Below the pieces are notes generated by a model. The model was not told where the DNA came from and searched no databases. It saw only the letters and a list, made by a program, of their open reading frames with translations. Positions 23,958 to 32,555 of a stretch of 64,000 nt of DNA are shown in pieces. Numbering within the stretch: position 1 is the first letter of the stretch; each line of letters opens with the position of its first letter. The stretch is from positions 6,696,001 through 6,760,000 of the forward strand of contig NZ_JADBEK010000001.1 of NCBI RefSeq assembly GCF_014873145.1, given 5' to 3'. The position numbers and the translations under genes were made by a program. This DNA is from Nonomuraea angiospora. Its GTDB lineage: Bacteria; Actinomycetota; Actinomycetes; Streptosporangiales; Streptosporangiaceae.

Positions 23958-25133
23958 TCAGTCCCTGTACGGGATGAGGGCCCGGACGCCGAACCCGCCG
24001 CCAGGGCGGGGCCCGGCCGCCAGTTCGCCGTCGAGCATGCGTACGCGTTCCCGCAGCCCGTCCAGCCCTCGTCCGCCCGACGGCACGACGGGTGCGGCGT
24101 CGGCGGGCCCATCGGTGATCACCTCGATCACGAGGTGATCGTCGTGATGCTGGACCGTGACCGCGGTCGGCCGCCCTTTCGCGTACTTGATCGCGTTGGT
24201 GAGCGCCTCCTGCACGACCCGGTAGGCGGCCAGCTCCACGTCCACGGGCTGCGGCCGCCGGTCGCCGCGTTCGGCCAGCTCGACGGGCTGGCCGGCCAGC
24301 CGGGCCTGTTCGACCAGGTCGCCGATCCTGCCCAGGGCCGGCGCGCGGCCCGCGACCGCCGGATCGCCGGTGGCCTCCAGCACTCCGAGCAGGTACCGCA
24401 GCTCCGTCAGCGCCCGCCGGCCGGTGTCGCTGATGGCGGCGAGCCCGGCCCCGGCGCGCTCCGGCGCGCTGCCGACCAGGAACTGCGCCGCGTCGGCCTG
24501 GACGACCATGGCGGTCACATGATGGGTGACCACGTCATGCAGCTCGCGGGCGATCCGCGCCCGTTCGTCGGCCGCGGCCACCTGCGCGCTCAGGCGCCGT
24601 CGCTCGGCCTCGTCGGCCCGCCACCGGCGCATCCCGGCACCAGCCATCCAGATCACCGCCAGCGTCAGATAGAACGCGAGGAACTCCGGGAATCCGTTGG
24701 GCGACCCCAGGCCGTGCAGCACGACGACCAGCAGGGCGTAGCCCGCGGTCGACGCCGCGACGAGGCCGCGCCGGAACCGGGCCTGGTAGGCGCCGGCGGC
24801 GTACAGGGACAGATAGAGCCCGACGCCGGCGAACGTCGGCGGACAGCTCAGCGCCTGATGAAGGGCGAAGGCGGCGCCGGTGATCGCGAGGCAGGCGGCG
24901 GGCCATCGGCTCCGTACCACCAGCGGCGCGGACTGGGCCACGGCCAGCGCCACGGCCAGCGCGTCCGGCGGGCGCTCGGGCAGGTCGCCGAGCTGCGGCC
25001 CGATGGCGGACATCGTCGGCACGGTCGCCAGCAGCATGAGCGCCGCCGCGAGCGCGGTGTCCTTCACGGACAGGTGGCGGGCTCGCCACGAGTCCGACCA
25101 GACGCGGGCGGAACGGGTGGCGTTCGCGAACAC
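23958..25133 (-). CDS. Sensor histidine kinase without an adjacent response regulator
   Basis: A protein of 391 residues from GTG 25131-25133. Five or six N-terminal membrane segments (to about residue 180), a coiled linker (EAERRRLSAQVAAADERA), the HisKA_3 phospho-acceptor helix RIARELHDVVTHHVTAMVV and a C-terminal ATPase (VVQEALTNAIKYAKG, GRGLDGLRERVRMLDG). It is of the LuxR-regulator-linked class, yet neither neighbour is a response regulator, so its partner is elsewhere or lost. It starts 9 bp after the CPBP protease gene and is probably co-transcribed with it. Confidence 0.88.
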   Translation of the reverse strand: MFANATRSARVWSDSWRARHLSVKDTALAAALMLLATVPTMSAIGPQLGDLPERPPDALAVALAVAQSAPLVVRSRWPAACLAITGAAFALHQALSCPPTFAGVGLYLSLYAAGAYQARFRRGLVAASTAGYALLVVVLHGLGSPNGFPEFLAFYLTLAVIWMAGAGMRRWRADEAERRRLSAQVAAADERARIARELHDVVTHHVTAMVVQADAAQFLVGSAPERAGAGLAAISDTGRRALTELRYLLGVLEATGDPAVAGRAPALGRIGDLVEQARLAGQPVELAERGDRRPQPVDVELAAYRVVQEALTNAIKYAKGRPTAVTVQHHDDHLVIEVITDGPADAAPVVPSGGRGLDGLRERVRMLDGELAAGPRPGGGFGVRALIPYRD

Positions 25134-25142
25134 CGGGCAAGC

Positions 25143-25982
25143 CTAACGACCCCTGCGGCGCGCGGGCAGCAGTCCGCCGCGCCGGTGCGCGCGCAGGAGC
25201 ATCGGCACGGCGAGCAGCACGCTCACCAGGACGGGCACGATCGACGCCTCCAGCCCGAACTCGCCCCCGGTCAGCAGCGCCGGACCCGAGACCTCGGCGG
25301 TCAGCAGACCGGGCGACACGTGGCCGGAGACCGGGATGCCCAGCAGTCCCTCGGCGGTGTTCCAGGCGAAGTGGAGCCCGGCGACGAACCAGATGCTGCG
25401 CCGCCAGAGGTAGGCGGCGCCGAGCAGGACTCCGGCCTCGACGGCGATCGCCAGCGAGCTCCACACGGTGGCTCCCGGGTTGGCCAGGTGCATGCCGCCG
25501 AACAGCAACGCGGTGATCGCCAGCGCCACCCGGCTGCCCCACATCGCCTCCAGGGCCTGCAACGCCAGGCCGCGGAACATCAGCTCCTCGGTGACCGCCG
25601 CGCCGACCGCCGTCGCGGCCACCGCGAGCACGGCCGCCAGGAGGTTCCCGGACGACCAGGAGAACGAATAGCCGCCGGCCGCCGCGATGAGGAGCGCGCA
25701 GACGAGCACGAACCCCAGCCCGACCCCGGCGCCGGACAGCACCTCCCGCCCGGCCCCTTCTCTGGCGATCTCCGGCGTGGGCCGCCCGGCGACGAAGCGC
25801 ATGACCGCCCAGTAGACGGCCACCGCGGCGACCGCGCCCACCACGGCGAGCACGGGCGCTCCGCCCCCGGCCAGCGCCGACACCACGCTGAGGCCGAGCA
25901 GCCCGATCAGCAGCCAGGTGAGGGGGAAGCGGGCGATCCTGCGCGTCCGGCCGTCGCCGGGGATTGCGGCTGGCGTGCTCAT
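25143..25982 (-). CDS. CPBP-family intramembrane metalloprotease
   Basis: A protein of 279 residues with about eight membrane helices and the three Abi/CPBP motifs: E132-E133-LMFRG, FGGMHLANP and LHFAWN. The two Glu and two His are the catalytic and metal-binding residues of Rce1-like intramembrane proteases. Bacterial members cleave or modify membrane or secreted peptides, and some give immunity to bacteriocins. It lies directly upstream of a histidine kinase gene, so it may act in sensing. The 236 bp upstream (25983-26218) show no gene. Confidence 0.88.
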   Translation of the reverse strand: MSTPAAIPGDGRTRRIARFPLTWLLIGLLGLSVVSALAGGGAPVLAVVGAVAAVAVYWAVMRFVAGRPTPEIAREGAGREVLSGAGVGLGFVLVCALLIAAAGGYSFSWSSGNLLAAVLAVAATAVGAAVTEELMFRGLALQALEAMWGSRVALAITALLFGGMHLANPGATVWSSLAIAVEAGVLLGAAYLWRRSIWFVAGLHFAWNTAEGLLGIPVSGHVSPGLLTAEVSGPALLTGGEFGLEASIVPVLVSVLLAVPMLLRAHRRGGLLPARRRGR

Positions 25983-26218
25983 GGTGACCTCCGTTGACGT
26001 CGGCCGCGCGGTCGGCGACCTGGGGACGACGGTATGAGCGCGGCGGTGCCCGGCGAATCACCACTGAGCGGACGATTCAGGTAGCTCTCACGGGGGATGG
26101 GCCGGCGCTCCTGGCGGCGCTGATCGCGGTCGGGCCTGGCGGGCGGCTCGCTGTGCCGGCCGGGTGGCGCACCGGAACCGCGCGCAAGTCGCGGGCCCGG
26201 CGCGCCGCCTGGCCCCGG

Positions 26219-27160
26219 CTACTCGTCCACGATCTTCGTGTCGCCGTAGACGGGGTTCCTCGGCAGTCGCTCCTTGGTCACCATCAGCCGCACGACGCCG
26301 GCCTCCTCCGACTGGACCTCCCAGACCATCCAGTCGTCGCCGACCTCGGCCGACTGCCGCTTCGGCTCCACCCCGTAGCCGTCGTTGCCCGGCACGGGGG
26401 TGATGACCTGGAAGACGGCCTTGAGGCCGCGCCTGCGGACCTCGGCCATGACCTCGCCCACGGTCTTCCCGTCGGCCCGGTAGCCCGCCAGCATCTCGCC
26501 CTTCTTCATGGCCGAGCGCCAGTTCCGGTACTTCTCCCCCGGCCGCGCCGCCCGCCCGAGCTGGACCGAGGCCCAGCCGGTCCAGCCGCGGGCCACCTCG
26601 ACGGTCATCGCGCAACCCTCGCTGCCGAGCGCGCAGCCCTCGGGCGTCGTGCCGTTGGCGATGGACTGACCGTTGTCCGCCAGCGGGCCGCTCATCCGCA
26701 TGCCCGTGATCTGACCCACCTGGGTCGGGGACACCGGCACGACCTCCAGGTTCACGTTCAGGCCCACGGCCTTGAAGCCCTCGGTGTACCTGGCGTGGTC
26801 GGCGAACGGGTCCTTGATGGTGGCCACGTACGTGTCGCCGCGCAGCTCGATGTCGATGGCGGAGTTGGCGTAGGAGGAGGCGGGGCCGCGCGCGCCGAGG
26901 ACGGCGGGGGCGATCACGGCGGCTGCGGCGAGCCCGGTGACGGCCACGGCGCCCACGGCCAGGCGGGCGCGCCACCTGGAGACCCGAAGACGTACGGGCT
27001 GGGTGGCAGGCCCGGTGGCAGGCCCGGCAGCGGGCGCGGCAGGCGCGGTGGCGGGTTCCTCGGAGGTGATCGCGGCGAGGAGCGCCCGCGCCCCCGCGCC
27101 GGACGCCCGGCCTGCCAGATCCTCGTCGCGGACCCTGGCGAGGTGCTGCAACTCGTTCAT
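26219..27160 (-). CDS. CU044_5270-family protein, probable anti-sigma partner
   Basis: A protein of 313 residues: a cytoplasmic N-terminus (about 1-65, with an Ala/Pro-rich stretch), one membrane segment near 75-100 (LAVGAVAVTGLAAAAVIAPAV) and a large exported domain with three Cys. This layout and the sequence match the CU044_5270 family, which regularly follows ECF sigma genes. Its ATG overlaps the sigma-factor stop by 4 bp (ATGA). It probably binds and holds the sigma factor until an outside signal arrives; that role is inferred from gene order. Confidence 0.85.
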   Translation of the reverse strand: MNELQHLARVRDEDLAGRASGAGARALLAAITSEEPATAPAAPAAGPATGPATQPVRLRVSRWRARLAVGAVAVTGLAAAAVIAPAVLGARGPASSYANSAIDIELRGDTYVATIKDPFADHARYTEGFKAVGLNVNLEVVPVSPTQVGQITGMRMSGPLADNGQSIANGTTPEGCALGSEGCAMTVEVARGWTGWASVQLGRAARPGEKYRNWRSAMKKGEMLAGYRADGKTVGEVMAEVRRRGLKAVFQVITPVPGNDGYGVEPKRQSAEVGDDWMVWEVQSEEAGVVRLMVTKERLPRNPVYGDTKIVDE

Positions 27161-27690
27161 GCGGACTCCATGATCAGCTGGTTACCGGTCACGCCCGCCG
27201 CGGCCAGCGCCTTGGACAAGCGCTTGCGCGCCCGGTGGAGGCGGATGCGGACGGCGTTGCGTGAGCAGCCGAGGACGGTGGCGATCTGGGCCCGGTCCAG
27301 GCCCTCCCAGGCCACCAGCGAGATCAGCTCCCGGTCGTCGTCGGGCAGCTCGTCGAACGCCCGCGCAATCGCGCTCAGTTCGAGGCCGGTCTCGGGCGCG
27401 TGGGCGTAAAGGTCGGCGAGGTCGGTGTCGAGCTCCACGCTCCTGTGCCGGTGCCTGGCCTGGCCCCGGCGGTGGTTGGCCAGCACGTTCCTGGCCACTC
27501 CGTACAGCCAGAGCCTGGCCTCGTCGCCCGGTGGCAGCGCGTCCACGCGGCGCCAGGCGATCGCGAACGTCTCGGCGACCACGTCCGCCGCGTCCTCCGG
27601 CGAGTCGCAGCGGCGCGTGGCGTAGCCGAGTATGCGCTCGTACGTCTGCTGGTAGACGGCCTCGAACCGGGTCTTCCGGTCGTCATCCAC
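27157..27690 (-). CDS. ECF-type RNA polymerase sigma factor
   Basis: A protein of 177 residues from GTG 27688-27690; the longer frame to 27765 adds a Cys/Pro-rich leader that looks non-coding. Region 2 (RFEAVYQQTYERILGYATRR, AADVVAETFAIAWRRVDAL, LYGVARNVLANHRR) and region 4 (FDELPDDDRELISLVAWEGL, ATVLGCSRNAVRIRLHRARK) are complete. It directs RNA polymerase to a small set of stress or envelope promoters. Coupled to the CU044_5270 gene by a 4-bp overlap. Confidence 0.9.
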   Translation of the reverse strand: MDDDRKTRFEAVYQQTYERILGYATRRCDSPEDAADVVAETFAIAWRRVDALPPGDEARLWLYGVARNVLANHRRGQARHRHRSVELDTDLADLYAHAPETGLELSAIARAFDELPDDDRELISLVAWEGLDRAQIATVLGCSRNAVRIRLHRARKRLSKALAAAGVTGNQLIMESA

Positions 27691-27766
27691 AGGCGGTCCC
27701 CATGGTCGGCCTCCTCGGATCTCGGGGGTGGAACACCCCGTACATGTCTGAGGCACCATCAGCATT

Positions 27767-29581
27767 TCAGCCGTTTTTCGGGGGTTTTCCCATGGGGGCC
27801 GGCACGACCGGCGGCTCCTCGGGGGCCGGCGCGTCGAGTGGGTCCGGGCGCCGGGCGCGGAGCCGGCGGGACACCATGCCGGCCGCGACGGTGAGGGCGC
27901 CGCCCAGCAGGGCGAGCAGCACGGGGACGAGGGTGGCGGACCACGGCCAGGCGCTGCCCGTCAGCTTGACGTCGAGCACCGGGTACTCCAGCGTCTTGGC
28001 GGCGAACCGGGCGGTCTGCACGTCGTAGGTGCGGGCGAGGTCGCGCAGCACCGGATCGAACGCGAACTCCGGGTCGGCGTGGAGGTACTCGGGCCGCGGC
28101 CCGGCGGTGACCGCCGGGTGGCGGCGCGCCGCGTCCAGCCCCGGCACGAGGAGCCGGTCGAGGCCGGCCGCCGCCACCGTCGAGCGCGGGACGAACGTCA
28201 GGCCGTGCCTGGAGCGGATCACGCCGTCGCCGACCGCGACCGTGTGCCCGACCATGGAGTACTCGGTGTAGGAGACGAACGCGGAGGCGAGCTCCAGCTC
28301 ACCGACGCCCTCGGTCAGCTGGACGCCGATGGTCGACGGCCCGGTCTGGTAGGAGGCGTTGAGCGCGACGACCACGTCCGACGGCTCCAGCGCGGCCTCG
28401 GGGATCTGCGCGGCGCGGCCGGGCACATAGTGACGCCAGTGGACCCGCTGGGCCGCCGCACGCGCGGTGTCCGCGTCGAGCAGCCGTTCGATGATCCGCA
28501 GGCCGCCCTCTACTCCGGACAGCACGCCGGCGGTGGTGATCACGTTTCCGTCGTCGACGTACCGCGTGCCGCTCGTCCACCTGACCTCGCCGAAGTCCTT
28601 GCGCAGCCCGGACAGCCGCAGCCAGTGGGAGGTGGCGGGCCTGCCGTCCAGCAGCCCGCTCGCGGCCAGCGTACGAGCGCCGGTGCAGACGCTGACGGTC
28701 AGCGCGCCGGCGGCCGACTGCTGCCGCAGCCAGGCGCCGATCGAGGCGGACTCTGCCGGGTCGGGCGGCTGCAGGGCCGGGATCACCACGGCGTCGAGGC
28801 TGTCGCCCCGCTCGCGCATCAGCCGCGTCAGCTCGTCGAACGTCAGATCCGGCACGATGTCCAGGCCACCGGTCAGGGGCACCAGCCGGGGTCCCGCCGA
28901 GACGACGTAGGTGTTCACCCGGCCGGTGCCGGCCAGCACCTCGTACGGACCGAGCAGGTCGGCCGCGTTGGCGCCCTTGCCGCCGACCAGGAAGGCCACC
29001 GTGGGCTTGGCCGGGTCATGGGCCCTGGCCAGCGGCCGGGCCGACACCGCGTCCGGGCGCGCCCGGTACATGTCGCCGAACTTGCCGATCGTGTTCACCG
29101 CGGAGACCGACGCGGGGATCAGCAGCACGGCCGGCACCACGGCCGCCCGCCTGACCCACTTCCACGGGACGCGCAGGCGGTGGTGACGGTGGAGGTACTC
29201 CTCGCGCCGCCACAGCATGGCCACGGCCATGAGGACGAACATCAGCGTGTGCCCGATCGACATCACCAGGTGGCCCGGCAACGCGCCGAACCAGTACGGG
29301 ACGAGCAGCACGAGGAACGGCGCGAACATCGCCAGGCTCATCTCGCCGATGGCGGCCCGGCCGTGGCGGCGCACCCGCATCCAGACCGCCATGCCGATGG
29401 TCATGTCGGCGGCCATGATCAGCGTGCTGACCTCGAACCGGAGGTGCCCCGGCAGGACCGCGCCCCACACCAGGCCGAGCAGCAGCATCCCGAGGCTCAT
29501 CGCGACGACCATCTCGATGTAGTGCCAGATGAAGCGCCCGGCCAGGCGCGCCCTTCCCGTACGTGGATCGTGAACAGTCAT
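27767..29581 (-). CDS. Membrane-anchored DJ-1/PfpI fusion protein
   Basis: A protein of 604 residues. Residues 1-175 hold about five membrane segments. Next is a DJ-1/PfpI domain (about 195-390) with PTVAFLVGGKGANAADLLGPYE and the nucleophile elbow VSVCTGARTLAASGLL with Cys 299. A second, divergent DJ-1-like domain follows (about 405-530, NASYQTGPSTIGVQLTEG), without an evident Cys elbow, and a C-terminal membrane segment near 560-580. GlxA-type regulators have one such domain with an AraC helix-turn-helix; here there is none, so this is a membrane enzyme or sensor, not a DNA binder. Function unknown. Confidence 0.8.
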   Translation of the reverse strand: MTVHDPRTGRARLAGRFIWHYIEMVVAMSLGMLLLGLVWGAVLPGHLRFEVSTLIMAADMTIGMAVWMRVRRHGRAAIGEMSLAMFAPFLVLLVPYWFGALPGHLVMSIGHTLMFVLMAVAMLWRREEYLHRHHRLRVPWKWVRRAAVVPAVLLIPASVSAVNTIGKFGDMYRARPDAVSARPLARAHDPAKPTVAFLVGGKGANAADLLGPYEVLAGTGRVNTYVVSAGPRLVPLTGGLDIVPDLTFDELTRLMRERGDSLDAVVIPALQPPDPAESASIGAWLRQQSAAGALTVSVCTGARTLAASGLLDGRPATSHWLRLSGLRKDFGEVRWTSGTRYVDDGNVITTAGVLSGVEGGLRIIERLLDADTARAAAQRVHWRHYVPGRAAQIPEAALEPSDVVVALNASYQTGPSTIGVQLTEGVGELELASAFVSYTEYSMVGHTVAVGDGVIRSRHGLTFVPRSTVAAAGLDRLLVPGLDAARRHPAVTAGPRPEYLHADPEFAFDPVLRDLARTYDVQTARFAAKTLEYPVLDVKLTGSAWPWSATLVPVLLALLGGALTVAAGMVSRRLRARRPDPLDAPAPEEPPVVPAPMGKPPKNG

Positions 29582-29750
29582 TGCCGGACTCCTGAACGTC
29601 GTCGATGGGGGTCGTGGCGCCCTGGCTGGCCGGAACCAGTTCAGCCCGGCGGCCGGAAGCCGGGCAAGCGGTGACCGGCCGGCCTGTCCGAATAGCCGGG
29701 CATCATGTCGCTTTGGCCTGGCTCATCCAGCTCATCGATACCGTTCTTCC

Positions 29751-30257
29751 ATGAGCGGAGTATTCAACGTGTTCCCGGCTTCACCCGGCGACGGGGACGC
29801 GGTGGGCGAGATCCACGCCGAGTCGTGGAAAGCGGCCTATGCCGGATTCTTTCCTTCGGAGTTCTTCGACGAGGCGGTGAGCCACCGGCGCGGCAAATGG
29901 CACGGCGTGCTCGCCGAGGGCAAGGACACCATCCTGCTGGCCACCCTGGACGGGCGGCCGCTGGCGTTCTCCTACTTCGGCTCCTCACCGGAGCACCCCG
30001 GGTCGGCGGAGATCTTCGGTTTCTACGGCCACCCGGACGGCTGGGGCACCGGCATCGCGGGCGTCCTGATGGCCGCGTCCCTGGACGGGATCCGCGCGCG
30101 AGGCTTCGGGCGGATCCACCTGTGGACGCTGCGTGACACGCCCCAGTCCCGCCGCTTCTACGCCAAGAGCGGCTTCACCGAGTCCGGCGCGGTCCGCGGC
30201 CACGACTTCGGCGACGGCAACCCGATCGAGCAGATCGAGTACGAGCTGATCCTCTGA
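29751..30257 (+). CDS. GNAT-family N-acetyltransferase
   Basis: A protein of 168 residues with the GNAT fold: AVGEIHAESWKAAYAGFFP at the start, the acetyl-CoA loop GHPDGWGTGIAGVLM, and RFYAKSGFTESGAVRGHDF near the end. It transfers an acetyl group from acetyl-CoA to an amine; the substrate is not evident. Monocistronic, 169 bp after the divergent DJ-1 fusion gene. Confidence 0.85.
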   Translation: MSGVFNVFPASPGDGDAVGEIHAESWKAAYAGFFPSEFFDEAVSHRRGKWHGVLAEGKDTILLATLDGRPLAFSYFGSSPEHPGSAEIFGFYGHPDGWGTGIAGVLMAASLDGIRARGFGRIHLWTLRDTPQSRRFYAKSGFTESGAVRGHDFGDGNPIEQIEYELIL

Positions 30258-30345
30258 GGTGCGCGCCCCCGCTGCCCGGTAACCGACAGAACTCCTGTTA
30301 CGCTTAGCGACAGATAGGTTACCTTGTGTAATTACGGGGGCTCTT

Positions 30346-31533
30346 GTGAAGGTCGCCTGCGTCGGTGGCGGACCCGCCAATCTGTACTTCTCCATCCTGA
30401 TGAAGCGGGTGGACCCGTCCCACGACATCACCGTCTACGAGCGAAACCCGGCCGGATCGACGTACGGCTGGGGCGTGACCTACTGGGACGAGCTGCTCGG
30501 CTACCTCCTCGCCGCCGACCCCGACTCCGCGAGCGCCATCCGCGCGAACTCGGTCCACTGGGACAGCTGGGTCGCGCACATCCGCGACCGCGCGACGGTG
30601 ACGGTGGATCACGGGGACGAGGGCTACGGCATCGGCCGGCACCTGCTGCTCGACATCCTCAGCGAACGGGCCCGCGCCCTCGGCGTACGCCTCGAGTACG
30701 AGCGCGAGATCACCGGCGAGCACGAGCTGCCGGAGGCCGAGCTCATCGTCGCCGGCGACGGCGTCAAGAGCACGCTGCGCGGGCGCCACGCCGACCACTA
30801 CGGCCCCGAGTTCGCGGTCGGGAACAACTACTACACCTGGCTCGGCACCACCCAGATCTTCAAGGCCTTCACCTTCGCCTTCGCGGAGACCCCGCACGGC
30901 TGGATCTGGTGCTACGGCTACGGATTCAGCAGGACGCACAGCACCTGCGTCGTCGAGTGCTCCCCCGCGACCTGGCGAGGGCTCGGGCTGCACGAGGCCA
31001 ACGAGGCCGACAGCCTGGCCCTCCTGGAGAAGCTCTTCTCCGAGATCCTGGACGGGCACCCGCTGATCGGCCGGGCGCACCCCGACGGCAGCTCGCACTG
31101 GCTGAACTTCCGCACCCTGACCTGCCGCACCTGGCACCGCGACAACGTCGTCCTGCTCGGGGACGCCGCGCACACCACGCACTACTCCATCGGCGCGGGC
31201 ACCGCCCTCGCGCTCGGGGACGCCGCCGGCCTGGTCAACGCGCTGCACGAGGAGACCACGCTGCCGGCCGCCCTCGCCCGCTACGAGCGCGACCGCAGGG
31301 CCGCGATCCTGGGCACCCAGAAGAGCGCCCGCCGCAGCGCCCAGTGGTACGAGAACCTGCCGCGCTACATCGACCTGCCGCCGGGGCAGATGTTCACGCT
31401 GCTCGGCCACCGGCACTCGGCGCTGCTCCCCCACCTGCCGCCGAAGCTGTTCTACGTGATCAGCCAGCTGGTCGAGCCGCTGCCCGGGCTCGTGTCCTGG
31501 CTGGCCTCGAAGGTCACGCGCACCCCGGGCTGA
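30346..31533 (+). CDS. FAD-dependent monooxygenase, salicylyl/anthraniloyl-CoA type
   Basis: A protein of 395 residues with an N-terminal Rossmann GGGPANLYFSILMKR, the central DG motif (IVAGDGVKSTLRG) and the second FAD site LLGDAAHTTHYSIGAGTALALGDA. The VYERNPAGSTYGWGVTYWDELL phrase is typical of the monooxygenase part of anthraniloyl-CoA and salicylyl-CoA hydroxylases and related pyrrole or indole hydroxylases. Unlike the fused 700-residue enzymes, this one stands alone. GTG 30346 follows GGGGG. It hydroxylates an aromatic substrate with NAD(P)H and O2; no pathway partner is adjacent. Confidence 0.82.
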   Translation: MKVACVGGGPANLYFSILMKRVDPSHDITVYERNPAGSTYGWGVTYWDELLGYLLAADPDSASAIRANSVHWDSWVAHIRDRATVTVDHGDEGYGIGRHLLLDILSERARALGVRLEYEREITGEHELPEAELIVAGDGVKSTLRGRHADHYGPEFAVGNNYYTWLGTTQIFKAFTFAFAETPHGWIWCYGYGFSRTHSTCVVECSPATWRGLGLHEANEADSLALLEKLFSEILDGHPLIGRAHPDGSSHWLNFRTLTCRTWHRDNVVLLGDAAHTTHYSIGAGTALALGDAAGLVNALHEETTLPAALARYERDRRAAILGTQKSARRSAQWYENLPRYIDLPPGQMFTLLGHRHSALLPHLPPKLFYVISQLVEPLPGLVSWLASKVTRTPG

Positions 31534-31556
31534 GCGACCGGCCGAGCGGGCGCACG

Positions 31557-32540
31557 TCAGCCGGCGCCGATCCGGTGCCGGAAGACCCAGTACGTCCAGC
31601 CCTGGTAGAGCAGCACCAGCGGCAGGAAGATCACCGCGACCCAGGTCATGAGGCCGAGCGTCTTCGGGGTCGCGGCCGCGTTGACGACGGTCAGGCTGTA
31701 GGCCGGGTCGATCGTCGAGGGCAGGACGTCGGGATGGAGGACCGCGAACAGGCTGATCACGGTCAGTCCGATGGCGACCGCCGACAGCAGGAACGCCCAG
31801 CCCTGGCGGCCCCGGCCCACGGCCACCAGCGAGAGCACGAAGGAGACGACGGCCAGGGCCGCCAGGACGGCCGTGGCCAGGCTCCCGCCGTGGAGCTGCG
31901 TCCAGGCCAGGAAGACCACCACGAGCACGGCCGCGACGACGCCCGTGCGCACCGCCACCGCGACCGCGCGCCGGCTGATCTCCCCGGTGCTCTTCAGCGC
32001 CAGGAACACGGCCCCGTGCGTGGCGAACAGCGCCAGCGTCGTCAGCCCGCCGAACAGCGCGTACGGGTTGAGCAGGTCCGCCACCGTGCCCACGTACTCG
32101 TGGCGGGAGTCGAGCCGCAGGCCCCGCACGATGTTGGCGAAGGCGACGCCCCACAGCAGCGCGGGCACGAACGAGCCGGCCACGATGCCCGCGTCCCACC
32201 GCCACCGCCAGGTCGGGGAGTCGCGTTTGCCGCGGAACTCGAAGGCCACCCCGCGCACGATCAGCGTCACCAGGATCACCAGCAGCGGCAGGTAGAACGC
32301 GCTGAACAGCGAGGCGTACCACTCGGGAAAGGCGGCGAACGTGGCCGCTCCCGCGGTGATCAGCCACACCTCGTTGCCGTCCCAGACGGGTTCGATGGTC
32401 TCGATCATCGCGCGGCGTTCCGCGTCGTTACCGGCGACGACGGGCAGCAGCATGCCTACGCCGAAGTCGAACCCCTCCAGGACGAAATAGCCGAGCCAGA
32501 GCACGGCGATCGCCACGAACCAGACCTCGGTCAGCTCCAT
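31557..32540 (-). CDS. cydB: Cytochrome bd oxidase subunit II
   Basis: A protein of 327 residues with eight predicted helices and the CydB opening LGYFVLEGFDFGVGMLLP, then ETIEPVWDGNEVWLITAGAATFAAFP. With CydA it forms the high-affinity quinol oxidase that reduces oxygen to water in the cytoplasmic membrane. It begins 15 bp after cydA. No cydDC exporter genes follow within the window. Confidence 0.95.
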   Translation of the reverse strand: MELTEVWFVAIAVLWLGYFVLEGFDFGVGMLLPVVAGNDAERRAMIETIEPVWDGNEVWLITAGAATFAAFPEWYASLFSAFYLPLLVILVTLIVRGVAFEFRGKRDSPTWRWRWDAGIVAGSFVPALLWGVAFANIVRGLRLDSRHEYVGTVADLLNPYALFGGLTTLALFATHGAVFLALKSTGEISRRAVAVAVRTGVVAAVLVVVFLAWTQLHGGSLATAVLAALAVVSFVLSLVAVGRGRQGWAFLLSAVAIGLTVISLFAVLHPDVLPSTIDPAYSLTVVNAAATPKTLGLMTWVAVIFLPLVLLYQGWTYWVFRHRIGAG

Positions 32541-32555
32541 GCCGCGATCTCTCCC

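Noticed and set aside
30290..30345. Possible operator CTGT...ACAG and GTTAC repeats before the FAD monooxygenase gene
   Set aside because: Arms are short, with several alternative pairings and no adjacent regulator gene; not distinguishable from chance.
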